NCBI GenBank assembly: GCA_034509495.1
Contig: CM067522.1
Coordinates: forward strand, 2,971,268-3,035,267
DNA from: Acestrorhynchus altus
Lineage: Eukaryota > Chordata > Actinopteri > Characiformes > Acestrorhynchidae
DNA: 64,000 nucleotides
Direction: 5' to 3'
Under the pieces are notes generated by a model. It was given only the letters and a program-made list of their open reading frames with translations. It was not told where the DNA came from and did no database searches. Positions 1 to 11,529 of this stretch are shown here, one piece after another (position 1 is the stretch's first letter; each line of letters starts with the position of its first letter). A program made the translations under genes and the position numbers.

Positions 1-640
1 TCCGTTCCAACAAAAGTTAAAGGTAATGAACTTTTTGTAATGAACTCTCACCAACTCGATCACTGTCCTATAAAAAAATGTTAGTCCTTACAAGCAAACT
101 CATTTTTTATCAAAGCTTGGTCAAATTCATACAAATATTGACATTTTTGTAGTCTAGGACCTCCTAAAAATATCAGTAGTTGGTATTTGTGTCTCCTGTA
201 AATACTTTTTTACATTTTATTTTGTGAATAAAAGAATGAAAACCACGAAAACATCCCACAAAATTGGCCCAGATTTCTAAAGGTTAAAAAAGCAACAACA
301 TGCATTTCTCATAAACATCAGAAATGAGAAGCAAATGGATATGTTGTGGTAATAAAGGTGGGGTTTGTGAGAGTAATTGAATACTAATTAGGTATTAGTT
401 TATGAAATCATTTTTTATGTAACTTGTTGCTGTAACACAGATCCTGCTATGATTTCTGATGATTTGCAGTAATTATGTACATGCTGTCGAATGTGAGAAT
501 CATACATTAACACCCTTTTACTCCAGTTTGCTTCTGTAGCCTTGGCAGGGAGCAACAAGGTTAATGGAGCTAATGAACAGCAGAAGTTAATTCAAGTGTT
601 TTTAATCACACTGTCACTGGTTTGGCCCCCGATTGGCCCC
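1..640. other. AT-rich non-coding stretch, no gene seen
   Basis: Stop codons are frequent in all frames and no ORF of useful length occurs. I see no splice-bounded exon and no repeat that I recognise. It reads as ordinary intergenic or intronic DNA. Confidence 0.6.
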
Positions 641-790
641 GTTCACACCTGATATTAACATGCGTTGTGGTGATCCAATCACAAAGGACAGCCAAAGCAC
701 TTGGGCGTTCACACCTGCCGTTTTAAATGCGTCTCCTCCGTCTAATTGTGATCAGATCGTCTTTTTCACTGGGGGAGGGGCACGGCTCAC
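641..790. repeat. MITE-like dispersed repeat fragment
   Basis: The words 'gttcacacctgatattaaca' and, about 65 bases later, 'gttcacacctgccgttttaa' occur together with 'tgatccaatcacaa' and 'tgtgatcagatcg'. This vocabulary recurs in short non-autonomous DNA elements of fish genomes. No clean termini or target-site duplication can be defined, so class and borders are uncertain. Confidence 0.4.
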
Positions 791-2249
791 GTGAATTTAT
801 TAAATCCAGATGAGGCGTCCAGTTTCGCTTGTGCACCAGTGACAGTTATCACATTTGTCCATTGGGTAGTTGGTTGTTATAGTGCGCTCAGGTTACTCCA
901 GTACACAGTGGGTGTTGTGGTGTTACAGTTTGCCAGCTGTGGCAGTGACAGAGGTGCATTGCTGTTGGGGACTCACTGAGACGGACGTCCACTACAAGAA
1001 TTATGTGGTCTTATGCATCTCACACCACCTCAGAATCCCATAACACTCACATTTGGGCTAAATCTGGTCCACTTTTGGTACTTATATCTCAGATGTGGGA
1101 CACGGTTCTGTGCAACATCTCTCTGTGGACACGTTTCTGTGGTGTTTGAATGTTACTGCAGAATATTACACAACTCTATATACTACTATAGAAGTTATTG
1201 AAGTACATTCGAGTTCTATAACTATCACTGCAGCTCTGTTTTATAAGAATATAAATAAAAGCCATGTTCTTGTTACACTTTCCCCTAAAATATAGAAATG
1301 ATATTTTTGCAGAACTATTGCCTCAATTAAGATATTATTCACTCTCTCTCTATCTCTCTCCCCCCTTTTCCTATCTCTCCCCACACTCAGAAGAGAGCTA
1401 TAGCTGGCCATGCCATGGCCCATGCCTCACCGAGATAAATGTGTCTCCATTACCAGTGCTTGGGGAGAGACGGATCAATCAACCCGAGCCCCCGACAGCA
1501 TTTCTACAATAGCTCCATTACCCTTATTATTGAACATAAATCTGTGCCATGGCCTATTTCCAAGTGCCACTGGCCCACACTCTTATTTATCCTACATATT
1601 ACAGCGTGTTCCAAGGTGAAGGAATATTGAGGAAATTTCTAAGTAGCCTTTTTGCCTGTAGCAGTTTTTGGACTCTCCGGCTTCATTATTGTCAAGTACA
1701 GCGATTCATCTGGCTTGTATTGTTGCATAGAAATCAAGCTTCTGAGGGAAATAAATGCTCAACCAAGACCCAGAAAAATCTCTTTAGCATTAGTGTTACT
1801 CTAGGCTGTCGAGATCCCCAGGGTGAGCATGGCTGTGGGTATGAAATCAGGCTTCCTTTCGGATGCTGAAGGGAAAAAAGAACAGATCCTGATGTTTTTG
1901 CAACTGAAGCTTTATGCATTTATGACATTATATGTAACATGTCTGAAGTGTGTCAAACAAAATGCAATTTCTAATTATTTTATTTATATATTATTTTAGC
2001 CACTGCATTTTTTAACCTTTGCCAGCATCACGAATGTGCTCAATTGTTCAGCTGTGTCCAAGCAATCAGAACATTTGGACTAACATCAAAGGGATTAGAA
2101 GTAGTTTAGAAAGGGGGAGAAGTTATATCTGGTATCAGTTGATCGGTATTGGTAAACAAACACAAATGTGTTGTATGTTAAATCACTGTCCGCATTTAGT
2201 TCAGTTCACGTCTGTTCCCGATTATCTCTGGTACACAGGCTCATTTCTA
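791..2249. other. non-coding stretch, no gene seen
   Basis: Only short overlapping ORFs (60-106 codons) occur, with no protein-like composition and no convincing splice sites. A CT-rich patch lies near 1339-1382. Nothing here can be supported as a gene. Confidence 0.55.
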
Positions 2250-2730
2250 GACTGCATGTTTTGTGTCATCTGCACCACAAAATCTAGCTTCAGAAATTTC
2301 CAAACAAAAGCATTTTGGAACGATCTGAGGACTGTTGATATGAAAATAGTGTTTGGCCTTAATGAGCAAAGAAAAAACATGCAGGATTTCATGAATAGAA
2401 CACCCTGTCAACTGTTAAGCATGGGGGTGGATGAATCATGCTTTGGGCTTGTGTTGCAGCCAGTGACACAGAGTGAATCAATTAGTTTGTCAAAAAAAAA
2501 AAAAAAATCAAAGCAAACATCACACATTTCAAAATCCACAAAGAACCAAACTGTAGTGTCCCTCCAGAGATGCAGGCTGAAGGCTCTTGCAGTCCTCCTA
2601 ACTGAAGATGATTGAGAATCTGTGGATAGACCTCAAAAGAGCATTGCAGCAACGCCACGAATCTCACAAATCTAGAAGCTTTTTACAGGTGGAATGAGTG
2701 AAGATCCCCAGCAAGAATTACCGGCCACTT
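2250..2730 (+). pseudogene. Tc1-like transposase relic (family A)
   Basis: A decayed + strand copy of a fish Tc1-type transposon. The order of recognisable words follows the transposase gene: 'tgcatgttttgtgtcatctg', 'aagcattttggaacgatctg', 'ctgttaagcatgggggtgga' (the KHGGGS block of Tc1 transposases), 'tgggcttgtgttgcagccag' (the WACVAAS block), then 'aatctgtggatagacctcaa' (the E-N-L-W-I-D-L-K block near the C terminus). A poly-A interruption at about 2492-2506 and several frameshifts make it non-functional. Related pieces lie at 4490-4720 (+), 7895-8060 (-), 25030-25095 (-) and 61190-61345 (-). Confidence 0.75.
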
Positions 2731-2735
2731 GCAAT

Positions 2736-3196
2736 TCAATTCACTTGTGTCCTAGAGAATCCTCTGCCAGTCATTTCTTTCTGGTACACCAAGTTTTTTA
2801 TCTTGACAGCATGCTGTGTGTCATCTGCAAGGAACACAATCAGAGACGACTGCCGAACATGATGTAAAAATTGCGTAATCCATTCTGTGGCTTGCACTGA
2901 TGTTTGATATGAGAGCTTTTTCAACAACGAGAAATCTTTTTAATCTCAGTGAAACGTCCTTGGACAGTGTGGGTGACGGCAAATGAGTTTTTCTGTCTTT
3001 TAAATGCAATGTTTGCAAGGAATTGCTTGCTACGTTTGCTAATAGTAATGGAAGATAACGGTTCATAATCAATTCCCACAAGCATTGATTCAGCGCAAGC
3101 AAAGAGATACTTCTCTGCCCGTGTACAGCCAACCCGCAAAGCAGATTTGCATTTGCACAGCATACCATGATTGTGTGTTTTGTGTGAATGTAACAT
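2736..3196 (-). pseudogene. possible degraded coding relic, family unknown
   Basis: Two adjacent minus-strand reading frames (3196 to 2921 and 2927 to 2736) abut in different frames, as would a single coding sequence broken by one frameshift near 2925. Their composition is protein-like, with mixed charged and hydrophobic residues and few low-complexity runs. I recognise no domain. The interval is bracketed by Tc1 relics on both sides, so an unrecognised transposon is the simplest origin. A chance pair of open frames cannot be excluded. Confidence 0.25.
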
Positions 3197-3289
3197 TTGA
3201 TAAACACAATTCTTCTAATTTCAATAGCTTGTGGCGTGCATCTACTATTGCATCTGAAAATGTAGAACATCATGAATTATGAGTACATT

Positions 3290-3840
3290 TCTACACTGGT
3301 TAGTAGAAAGTATAAAAACCATGTCTAGTTCAGCACCCACAACCATGAACATGGGGAAACTGCTGAACTGACTCTTGTCCAGAAGACAATCTTTGACCCC
3401 CTCCACAAAGAGGAGGACAGAATCCAAGGGGTCTGACATCCAGTGTGAAGTTTCCAAGTCTGTGATGGTTTAGGGGGCAATGTCATCTTGTGATGTTTGT
3501 CCACTGTGTTTTATCAAGTCCAGAGTCAACGCAGCACCTAACAGAAGATTTTAGAGCACTTCATACTTCCATCTGCTGACATGCTTTATGGAGATTCTGA
3601 TTTCCTTTTCCAGCAGGACTCAGAACCTGCCCACAGTGACAAAATTGTTACCGAATGGCTTTCTGACCATGATATTACTGTCCTTCACTGGCCAGCCAAC
3701 ACTCCAGACCTGAAGCTCAAAGTCCATTTGAGGTTTTATCAAAAGAAAAATGAGAATCATCCAGATCAGCAACACAGACAAGCTGGAGGCCATTATCAAA
3801 GCAACCTATCAAAGCAGTCTTACTTATCAAAGGTAATTAA
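3290..3840 (+). pseudogene. Tc1-like transposase relic (second family)
   Basis: The + strand carries the C-terminal catalytic part of a Tc1/mariner (DDE) transposase. The segment from 3606 contains F-Q-Q-D followed by A-H, then about 20 residues later W-P-A-N-[ST]-P-D-L, the familiar block around the second catalytic Asp. The final acidic position is not intact because the sequence after P-D-L departs from the family. Upstream, 'gacaatctttgaccccctcc' and 'tgatggtttagggggcaatg' (the VMVWG block) fit the same gene, with an in-frame stop in the second. It is dead and truncated. Confidence 0.65.
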
Positions 3841-4489
3841 TTTGTTTACTCTTTTTAACTGATGAACAAACTCAAACCTTTCCACAATGTTCCATTTTTG
3901 AGGTGCACTAGTAGATGAAGTCTACGTCTGTGATTTTTCAAAATGTTCGGACGTAAAATAGCCCAGTTTACCTGTATGTTGCTAAGAAACCAGGCTGAAT
4001 GGACCAGGCTAAGCTCAACCATGTGGTTCTGACATCTTGTAATTGTGTAGTGCTGAATGTTCTAGTGGACTGTAAACAGAAACATTCATATATCTTTATG
4101 GAAACAGCCTACAGTGATACTACAGGGATTGTTCCAGGATTCCTGTAGGAATGTCACAGTAAATATGTGGAAGGAAATGGTGTTTTCTAAGAAAATACAG
4201 AGGCATGCAAACCTGCCGCTGTGAACCCCTAGTTAAAATGTCTGTGACTGAACTGATCTCCCCGAGAGAGTCGAGCTCTCAGATATCTTAATCATTGTAT
4301 TAGGGCTGTAGCTTGTTTACGGTCATCTTTAGGAAAGACCAAGCAGCATCATCCCAGCAGTCAATGGCCATGGGCTCCTCTAAGCAGCTGCCCATTACTT
4401 TGAACATTTTAATATCTTATGACCACAACGCAGGTAGCCATTAACTCCTACTTCATGTAGAATTTACTGTCGAGGCAAATCAAAATTGT
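3841..4489. other. non-coding stretch, no gene seen
   Basis: No long ORF, no clear exon and no recognised repeat. It lies between two Tc1 relics and may contain further, unrecognisable transposon debris. Confidence 0.5.
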
Positions 4490-4720
4490 TTGACTGCACA
4501 ACACAGATTCTGCTGTGCAGCAACACCTGCACAAATAAAACCTTCATGGAAGAGTCATCAGAAGAAAACCTTTCCTGCTTCCTGACCACAACATCAGCAT
4601 CAGACATAGTTCAAAGGAACATATAAACAAGCCTGATGGATTTGGAGCCATGTAAAGAGGATGGAACATGTTCTGAGCTTGTGTTGCAGCCAGTGGAACA
4701 TTCCACTGGAAGAGGGAAGA
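4490..4720 (+). pseudogene. Tc1-like transposase relic (family A)
   Basis: Contains 'gcagcaacacctgcacaaat', 'tggaagagtcatcagaagaa', 'aacaagcctgatggatttgg' and 'gcttgtgttgcagccagtgg', in the order expected for the middle of the family A transposase gene also seen at 2250-2730. A large internal deletion joins the 'aagcctgatg' block directly to the 'cttgtgttgcagcc' block. The copy is non-functional. Confidence 0.75.
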
Positions 4721-4799
4721 GAACTGGATCTGGCCATGCAGGGTTCCTTCTCCATCTTTATTATTTTGAAACTGTAAAATATGGAAATTTTTATGGAAT

Positions 4800-5290
4800 G
4801 GAATTAATATAGAAAGTAATCTCGCCTAAATAATGGAATGTTTCATCTTCACGTTTTTTTTGGGATCATTAACAAATGTGTGATTATATTTTACAGCATG
4901 AATCCAGGCATTCTATATTTTTTGCTGTATCGACAAAGTAATGTGAGTTGTGCATGGCAGGAACGGTGCTCACAGAATATATACGTGTCCTTGAAGCCAA
5001 AGCCCCAGTGGAGTCCCTGGTGGTGAAGATTTTCATATCCCTCACAGAACAAGTGCACGTTTTTCTGGGGAACAAGAAAAGACATCATTTTTTGAAGAAT
5101 TACCTCTGGGCCATTGTGATTGTGCAGAAGAAGAGGGATGAAGAAATGCCTCCTTACATGTTCATATTTCTTCACTCTTACCTGCAGTCAATCCTGCAAG
5201 GAAAAGTGCTGATGTTGATGTTTACAGAGCTTCACCAAGGCCTGCTTGCAGCTTGTAGGACAAACAAGGACAGTGTACTTGTTTAGATAT
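4800..5290. other. open stretch with weak protein-like character on both strands
   Basis: Reading frames of 112 codons (+, from 4948) and 94 codons (-, from 5175) overlap the same DNA, and neither resembles a known domain to me. The + frame product has basic runs but no clear motif. With transposon relics on the left it may be transposon debris. I do not support a gene. Confidence 0.25.
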
Positions 5291-6971
5291 ACAGTAAAGA
5301 ACAAATGATGGAACCCAAAACATGATCTTCACTGGAAAGAACACAGATTATTGTTGCAGTCCATCCAACATAGACAGTTGGATAGTCTGAATTATTAGTA
5401 ATGTGCAGGCAAGACACTTTAACTTCATATATGATCATCAAAAGTATTTCTGGTCTGTTTTTGTCAGACGTTTTACAAAGCAAATGTATTTTTTGGGCAA
5501 TGGGTCTGTAAAATGAAAGGTTTTGTTTGTGTTCTGTTTATGATGTACGTCCCCAGTAATATAACTGTGATTGCTAGGGCCAGATATCTTCACTGATACC
5601 CTAAATCGCTCAGATTCTGATTCACAAGGTCCTGGTTTATTTTTGTTCCCGATTCAGTTTGATTCGATTCAGTATCTAATCAACGCCATTCACGCTGTTC
5701 ATTGCAAAACGCACCAAACGAATCCTCCTCAGCATCAAATCAACTTTAAAGGAAGTGGGTTGGTCTCACCAGTTTCCTCAGAAGGAAGCTCAGCAGCAGT
5801 GATATTGAGAAGCACTGCAGTCTTTATTAGCTGCAGGTGAGAATCATTACTGTGTGTCTGGAAGCTCAGTGTGAAAACGACCCTTCTATGAGTAAAATGA
5901 GTATTTTAATACATTTTCCATCTCAGAGTCCCTCAGTAAGAGCTGTCGGATCATGTTGTTATCATTTGAACTGCTGAATTTGGGTGGGTCATCTGACAGC
6001 AGTCTACAAACATATTTCATTTCATCCTTTATATTTTCTGGGGTTGTATTTATTATGTTTCTATGACAAAAATCGGAATTATGGAAGTGTTTTGAAAGAA
6101 AAGGTCTGTTATTATCCCACCAGCGGGAGCACAGACTCCAGAGGGTTAAAGATCAATCTCGGCTTTATATTAATCAATATCGGATCATTGAAATGATTAT
6201 TGATTTGAATCATTAATAATTTTTTTTTCAGATCTCAAGGCCAGTGTGGGACATAAGGCACTTGATAAATGTAAAAACTGAACAATGTTTTACATTCAAC
6301 ACATACTTTTTTGAAATGTTACAATGTCAGTAATTGCGAAATGATGTGACGTGATGAAAATGGCAACTTAAATAATCGTCAAATTGTTCCATTTATTAAA
6401 AAAAAAAAAAAAATACAACTGTTTATAAACAGCTTTTCATTATTCGCACTGGCACACACTCAGCTGATTAATCCATATACTTTCATATGATCTATTTCAC
6501 ATTAAAGCTCATTCAGACCTGCAATTTTCATGCCTGTAGTGCATGTTACTACCAGTGAAGGTCAAAGCACAGAAATTCTGGACTTGAGGAAGATTATTAT
6601 TTTTACGAGGATTCATCTTGTGAATATGTTCATGGATACTGGAGTATTGATATTACCAGGATTCCACACTAGTGTTTGTGCAGTAATTCTATATAACACA
6701 ATAAATCAGTATTAGGACATAGTTACATTCATAATTATAACCTGCGTGAAGCAATGGCATGAATCTGTCGCCACAGTTGATTAGACAGCAGGGCGTTTGA
6801 GGTTTTAAACCCAGTTCTACCAGTTCAACCAGTGAGCTAATCTTCAGTTTATATCTGAAATGTATTAAATCCAGTTTCAAACTCTGTCATTCCTCTCATT
6901 TTGACCGTTTCCTGTGAGCAGACTGTGATTGTCATTAATTTGGGCTCCTGTACTGATTCATTCCTTTGCAG
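5291..6971. other. non-coding stretch, no gene seen
   Basis: AT-rich with short ORFs only. A run of As lies at about 6400-6414. The region 5640-5700 and 6150-6230 has repeated 'gattc' and 'aatcaatat' words suggestive of an old dispersed repeat, but no borders can be set. The last 40 bases form a pyrimidine-rich acceptor-like tract leading into the next feature. Confidence 0.45.
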
Positions 6972-7077
6972 TTGTGTCCGGTAAACGAGCCCGGGGAGGA
7001 CAGCTCCAACTCTCACCTGACCACTGTAAACCCTGCCTGCCTGCCGCCCCGCACACTGACCACGACCCAGAACACAG
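6972..7077 (+). CDS. candidate internal coding exon, gene unidentified
   Basis: A 106-bp GC-rich block stands out from AT-rich surroundings. It is preceded by 'ttcattcctttgcag' (acceptor) and ends AACACAG followed by the donor GTAACTG. One frame is open throughout and would begin Leu-Cys-Pro-Val-Asn-Glu-Pro-Gly-Glu-Asp. It is rich in Ser, Thr, Asn and Pro, enters in phase 0 and leaves after one base of the next codon. A second frame is also open (starting Val-Ser-Gly-Lys-Arg), while the third has a stop. The Ser/Thr/Pro-rich composition would suit a disordered or extracellular linker, but I do not recognise the protein and cannot tie it to arvcf. A chance acceptor-donor pair is the main alternative. 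Confidence 0.4.
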
Positions 7078-7894
7078 GTAACTGTCCACCTGCTCTACCT
7101 TTTCTTCACCAACCACAACTCAGAGCCTCAGCAAATAGGGACAGTCTGTGCAGAATGTCTAAAAAATGTGGAATATTGCTGCTAGGCCTGGGTGATGACT
7201 AAAAAAAATCAAAGATTCAATACAATTAAGAGAAATGGTGAGTTATGATCTGATATGATGGAAGCCTGATCAGAATATAATGCATTAGCCTTTAAATGCA
7301 ACACCAGAAATTTAATAGACAACCTGTGATATTTGTATAATAATGTATCATCCCTCCAGAAACCAAACCATCTCCACACAAGCAACCCGCTTCTTTTTTG
7401 GGAATTAAATCATTTACTTGTGTTACAGGTGAAATACTACCATATGTCCATTTTTATATCTCATACAAAATGTATTTTGATATATTGATATTTATCGTGT
7501 ATTGTCCAGTCCTGTATGATGATAGTAGTATTTTGAGTTTCATAGATGATGATATTTTTCTGATGATATGTTCCGACTTTTTTTTTTTTTTTTTAAATAG
7601 TTCCGACTATTTATTTTTATAAGGTCAGCGTTCATAAAGCTACATGATGTCTACCTATCAGAGAGCCTGATTTCCAAAACACGCAAAGTTGTAAATGAAA
7701 CATTTCTCTAACATTAGAATATTTGCATCTTTGACTTTCAAAACCTGCTGCAGATGATTTTGTTTGCTTGTTTCCAGAATTTGCTTTCAATTTAACTGAA
7801 TCCATTCTTCCTTCTACCAGTGAAATATTCCTGGTGCCACTGGCTGCAACACAACCACAATCCCTGATCCACACGATTCCCATGATTTAACTTT
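7078..7894. other. non-coding stretch, no gene seen
   Basis: AT-rich, with a T-run at 7579-7593 and only short ORFs. No exon is supported. Confidence 0.5.
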
Positions 7895-8060
7895 CAGTCC
7901 ACAGGACTTGTTTCCAAAGTACATCAGGCTTGTTTAGATAAAAATGTCTTGCACTGTATTTTGTGGTGACGATTGCTTTTTTTCCTGGTGACTCTTCCAT
8001 ACGGGGTTACATTTATGCAGGTGTCACTGCACAGTCGAACAGCGCACCACCACTACAGAC
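7895..8060 (-). pseudogene. Tc1-like transposon relic (family A), minus strand
   Basis: Contains 'catcaggcttgtttagataa' and 'tttatgcaggtgtcactgca' followed by 'cgaacagcgcacc'. Read on the minus strand this is the N-terminal half of the family A transposase gene. The same words recur at 61255-61345, in the same orientation, and in part at 25040-25075. Confidence 0.6.
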
Positions 8061-8443
8061 TAATCTTGTTTAAAATGTTGAAAGGAATGTTTGGTCTTTG
8101 TCTTTTGGACGTCAGCTCATCTCCTGCTGACTGAGCTCTTCACAGTAGGAGACATTCTGAGCAGGCCTGTCCGTGTACGTCCTGATAACTATACAGTGTA
8201 ATCATATGACCACTGAGGAAAGCTTCCCCAGATACTGTCATAGTAGAAATGTTCTCTTTCCCCAGCCATAATGACACGGGTCTATTGTGCCTTAATGACA
8301 TCACAAACAGTAGAACCAGTTGTTCTTTCGCTCTTCTGATCTCAGTTGAGGAGAAGGTGACTGATGTTTGATTTGAAGACGTTTGTCATCAGTGCAGGAA
8401 CGGAGCTCCACTTCAAGTTAGAACCTCTCATATGAACTTCAAG

Positions 8444-8444
<1 letters not shown>

Positions 8445-8523
<79 letters not shown>
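8445..8523. repeat. (TG)n microsatellite, ~39 units
   Basis: An uninterrupted TG dinucleotide run. The open frames across it (poly Cys-Val or Thr-His) are artefacts of the repeat. Confidence 0.95.
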
Positions 8524-8526
<3 letters not shown>

Positions 8527-8618
8527 CAGCTACTGTTTGAAAGCTCCCAGCACTTCAAAGCAAAATTGAAAGGGAGGGAGGAAAAATGCAGAGCAGTAAA
8601 CAATGATTTTTTTTTTTC

Positions 8619-9236
8619 ACATTCTATCTCTCTCTCTCTCTCCCTCCTTGTCTCACTTTCACACCCTCTCATCTCTCTCTCCCTCATTCTCTCACTTTCA
8701 CACCCTCCCACCACTCTTTCATTCACTCTCTAGCTCTCTCTTTCACACCCTTTCACCACTCTTACCCTTTTTCACCCTCTCATCTCTCTCTCTCTCTCTC
8801 TCTCACTTTCACACCCTCTCATCTCTCTCTCTCCCTCATTCTCACTTTCACACCCTCCCACCGCTCTTTCATTCACTCTCTAGCTCTCTCTTTCACACCC
8901 TTTCACCACTCTCACCCTTTTTCACCCTCTTGTCTCTCTCTCTCTCTCCCTCTCTCTCACTTTCACACCCTCTCACCACGCTCTTTCTTTCTCTCTTGCT
9001 TTCACACTCTCACTCGCGCTCTCTCTCTCACCTTTACACTCACACTCTTGTTTTCAGTCTCTCTCTCACTTTTACACCCTCTCTCCACTCTCTCTTTCTC
9101 TCTAGCTCTCTCTCTTTTACATTCCCACACTCTTGTTTTCAGTCTCTCTCTCTCTAGCTCTCTCTCTCTCACTTTCATACACTCACACTCTTCTGTTTTC
9201 ACACACTCTCTTCTCTTATGTTCTCTCTCGTGCTCT
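8619..9236. repeat. CT-rich minisatellite with a ~155-bp duplication
   Basis: About 600 bases that are almost purely pyrimidine on the + strand, built from (CT)n runs and the word 'tttcacaccct'. A composite block at about 8683-8800 is repeated at about 8837-8950: 'ccctccca-ccactctttcattc', 'ctctagctctctctttcaca', 'ttcaccactc', 'ccctttttcaccctct'. The long Ser/Leu-rich frames here are artefacts of composition. Confidence 0.85.
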
Positions 9237-9358
9237 CTTATCAGCAGTGGGGTCCACACTTTGCCTCTAAGCTCTCCTCATTTTCATCCTGCACTTCTGC
9301 TGCCTCTTCTGGCTTTAATGTTCCATGGACAGAAACCGTTTTCAATCCCAAATTGGAT

Positions 9359-9360
<2 letters not shown>

Positions 9361-9414
<54 letters not shown>
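9361..9414. repeat. (TG)n microsatellite, 27 units
   Basis: Pure TG run beginning directly after 'ttggatcc'. Confidence 0.95.
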
Positions 9415-9417
<3 letters not shown>

Positions 9418-10262
9418 CACTTTAAAGGCAATTTGGACACATTCCTTCATCCAGTACATCCAGAATCCTGTTTGTTTGAGGAAGACAGAGGAAGGTTTAC
9501 CTCTGTGTGTATTTTTACCACGTAACCTACAAAGGAACCCATTAAAGTCCTGTGTCGTGTTAAGTGTTTGGTTCACATCTTCATTTACATGATGACTGTT
9601 GTATCATAAGATATAAAAGGGAGACTGAGGCCAAGTAATGTATGGTTCAAACCTCCCCTGAGTGTTTGCTGCGTGGGAGGAGATGAAAATATAACAGCAA
9701 ATAGGGAAACTGACCATTTTTCTGTTTTATGACCGTTGATACGAACTCCTCTCCAGACAGTTGAGGCAGATAAAGAGAACAGTTTAGCTGTTTCAAAGGT
9801 TTGCAAATCACAAATCAAAGCACTTTCAAAGCGAGTCGTCCACTAAGATCCAATCAGCAATAGCCCCAAAACTGGTCTCCAAATGAACCTGCAATGGAAA
9901 AGAAAGAGCCACCTCCAGTGGTCCACTTTGAAAGGCCTTTCAAAGAGACCCAAACACCTGTGCACCAGTGTGTCTCAGCAGCCAACTGAGAGGTGGAGCT
10001 GGAACCTAATTTCGCCTGTAGCACACTAAGGGCAACCATACAACCCAGACACCCCAAAGGGTTGTCATGCCATTTTTGTCACTCATTCAAAAACCTTCAA
10101 ATCCTCTGTTTTTCATTTTTCTGACATAAAATGAATCTCTTAGATGTTCTTTACACTGCAGTATCCTCTAACTGTAATGTTACAGTGCAGGACTCTTTCC
10201 AGGTGTACTGTGAAAAAGTGTGAGTTGTGTTGTTTTTTATTGTTTTTCCTCTTCAGATGGTT
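9415..10262. other. non-coding stretch, no gene seen
   Basis: Short ORFs on both strands only. No recognised repeat, exon or regulatory motif. Confidence 0.5.
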
Positions 10263-10400
10263 TGATTTGTGAAAGACCAGTTGTAGTGCATGTGGAAAGT
10301 ATTCACAGGGCTTCACTTTTTTCATATTTTATGTTACAGCTTTATTCCAAAATGGGTTTCATTCATGTTTCCCTCAAAGTCCAATGCACAATTTCATCAT
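10263..10400. mobile_element. terminal fragment of a Tc1-type DNA transposon
   Basis: The words 'ggaaagtattcacagggctt', 'cacttttttcatattttatg' and 'ttacagctttattccaaaat' occur in order. I recognise them as the long terminal region of a widespread fish Tc1-type element. No transposase follows, so this is a solo terminal fragment. Confidence 0.6.
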
Positions 10401-11394
10401 TATATATTATATATATAATTTTTAATATTATAAATGTCTGTATAAAAAATACCTGGTCTTGCACGGGAGCCTTTAAAATTATCCATTTGGAATAAAGTGC
10501 CAAGTTTCAGTTTTTTCGAAGCCACTCGTCCACACATCATTTTTGTCCTGCGCACCATTGTGCCAATTGCAGCACAAGTACATAAACCTAGCTTAACTCT
10601 AGAGTCCTCTTTATTTTATTGTTGCTATTGTTCATGTTATTTTTGCTTTTTCATTCCTTTTTAACCTCAGAAATAAAACACGGTCGTTTGGTACACTGTG
10701 GTGTGTAATTGACTTGCATGGCGCCCATCCACCCTACAGTTTAACAAATGACTCGATGCCTTCTGCTTGGCACACAGCTGTTTAATTTGGAAAGTGTGCT
10801 GCTCTCCTTTTCTGGAGGGTTTCTGAAAAATCTATTGACCTCTCAAGCCCCCCCTTGTGCTTGAACAGGAGTGTGTTAAATTATTGAAAATCGCCCAGAG
10901 TGCCTTTCAGCACTGAGAGCTGCGACCTCCAGCCTTTCAGCACGTTTAATCTCTCCTTGTGTAAAGCATAATAATATCACTTAATGTGTGCAATTCAGCC
11001 TCTGATTGAGTTGGAGGGGTGGGTGGTGCGAGGGGAGTGGGTGGAGTTGTTTTCTTATATTCTCAGGACAGAAATGGGAACCATCAACATGCAGACTTTC
11101 ATGTTTAAAGATGTCATTAAAGCTATTTTAAATAATTCTTATGCCGTCAAACTCGAGCCTGTTACTTATTTAAGCCACTCCCTCCCTGTCTAAGACGGTC
11201 CATGTACGATTTCAATGAAGCAAAGTTTGGACGACGGAACCCCGATTGATCACATGCCATCAAACAGGGTTTGATATTTGACGTTTAATATCTGTTGTGC
11301 CCTTTTATGTTCAGAACAAGAGATACTAGGTTAATGTTGAACTCTACTTGACCTGTCACCAATCAGATGCACCCAATGGAAAGTGTGGGAATCC
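10401..11394. other. non-coding stretch, possibly with conserved patches
   Basis: No gene. The interval at about 10870-11200 has balanced composition and is free of recognised repeats. It could hold conserved non-coding elements of a developmental gene, but only cross-species alignment could show this. Confidence 0.35.
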
Positions 11395-11490
11395 TGCATG
11401 AACTGCACTTCTTCTGAACTCCTCAGAAATCTCCTTTGATCATGCCATGATACTTCCACAAAGGGTTGTGAAGATCAGACACTGATAGAT
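11395..11490 (-). pseudogene. Tc1-like relic (family C), minus strand
   Basis: 'ctcctcagaaatctcctttg', 'atcatgccatgatacttcca' and 'gttgtgaagatcagacactg' together match the start of the family C Tc1 gene read on the minus strand. The same family gives the larger relic at 24098-24800. Confidence 0.65.
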
Positions 11491-11529
11491 ACTTTACTTT
11501 TTTTTTCTTTAATTCTAAAATTCTTAAAG

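Noticed and set aside
2019..2615. Longest + strand ORF of the left part (198 codons)
   Set aside because: Its right half overlaps a Tc1 transposase relic in the wrong frame and its left half shows no motif. The length is accidental.
8446..9425. Long Ser/Leu-rich and Cys/Val-rich ORFs on both strands
   Set aside because: They translate (TG)n and (CT)n repeats and have no other content.
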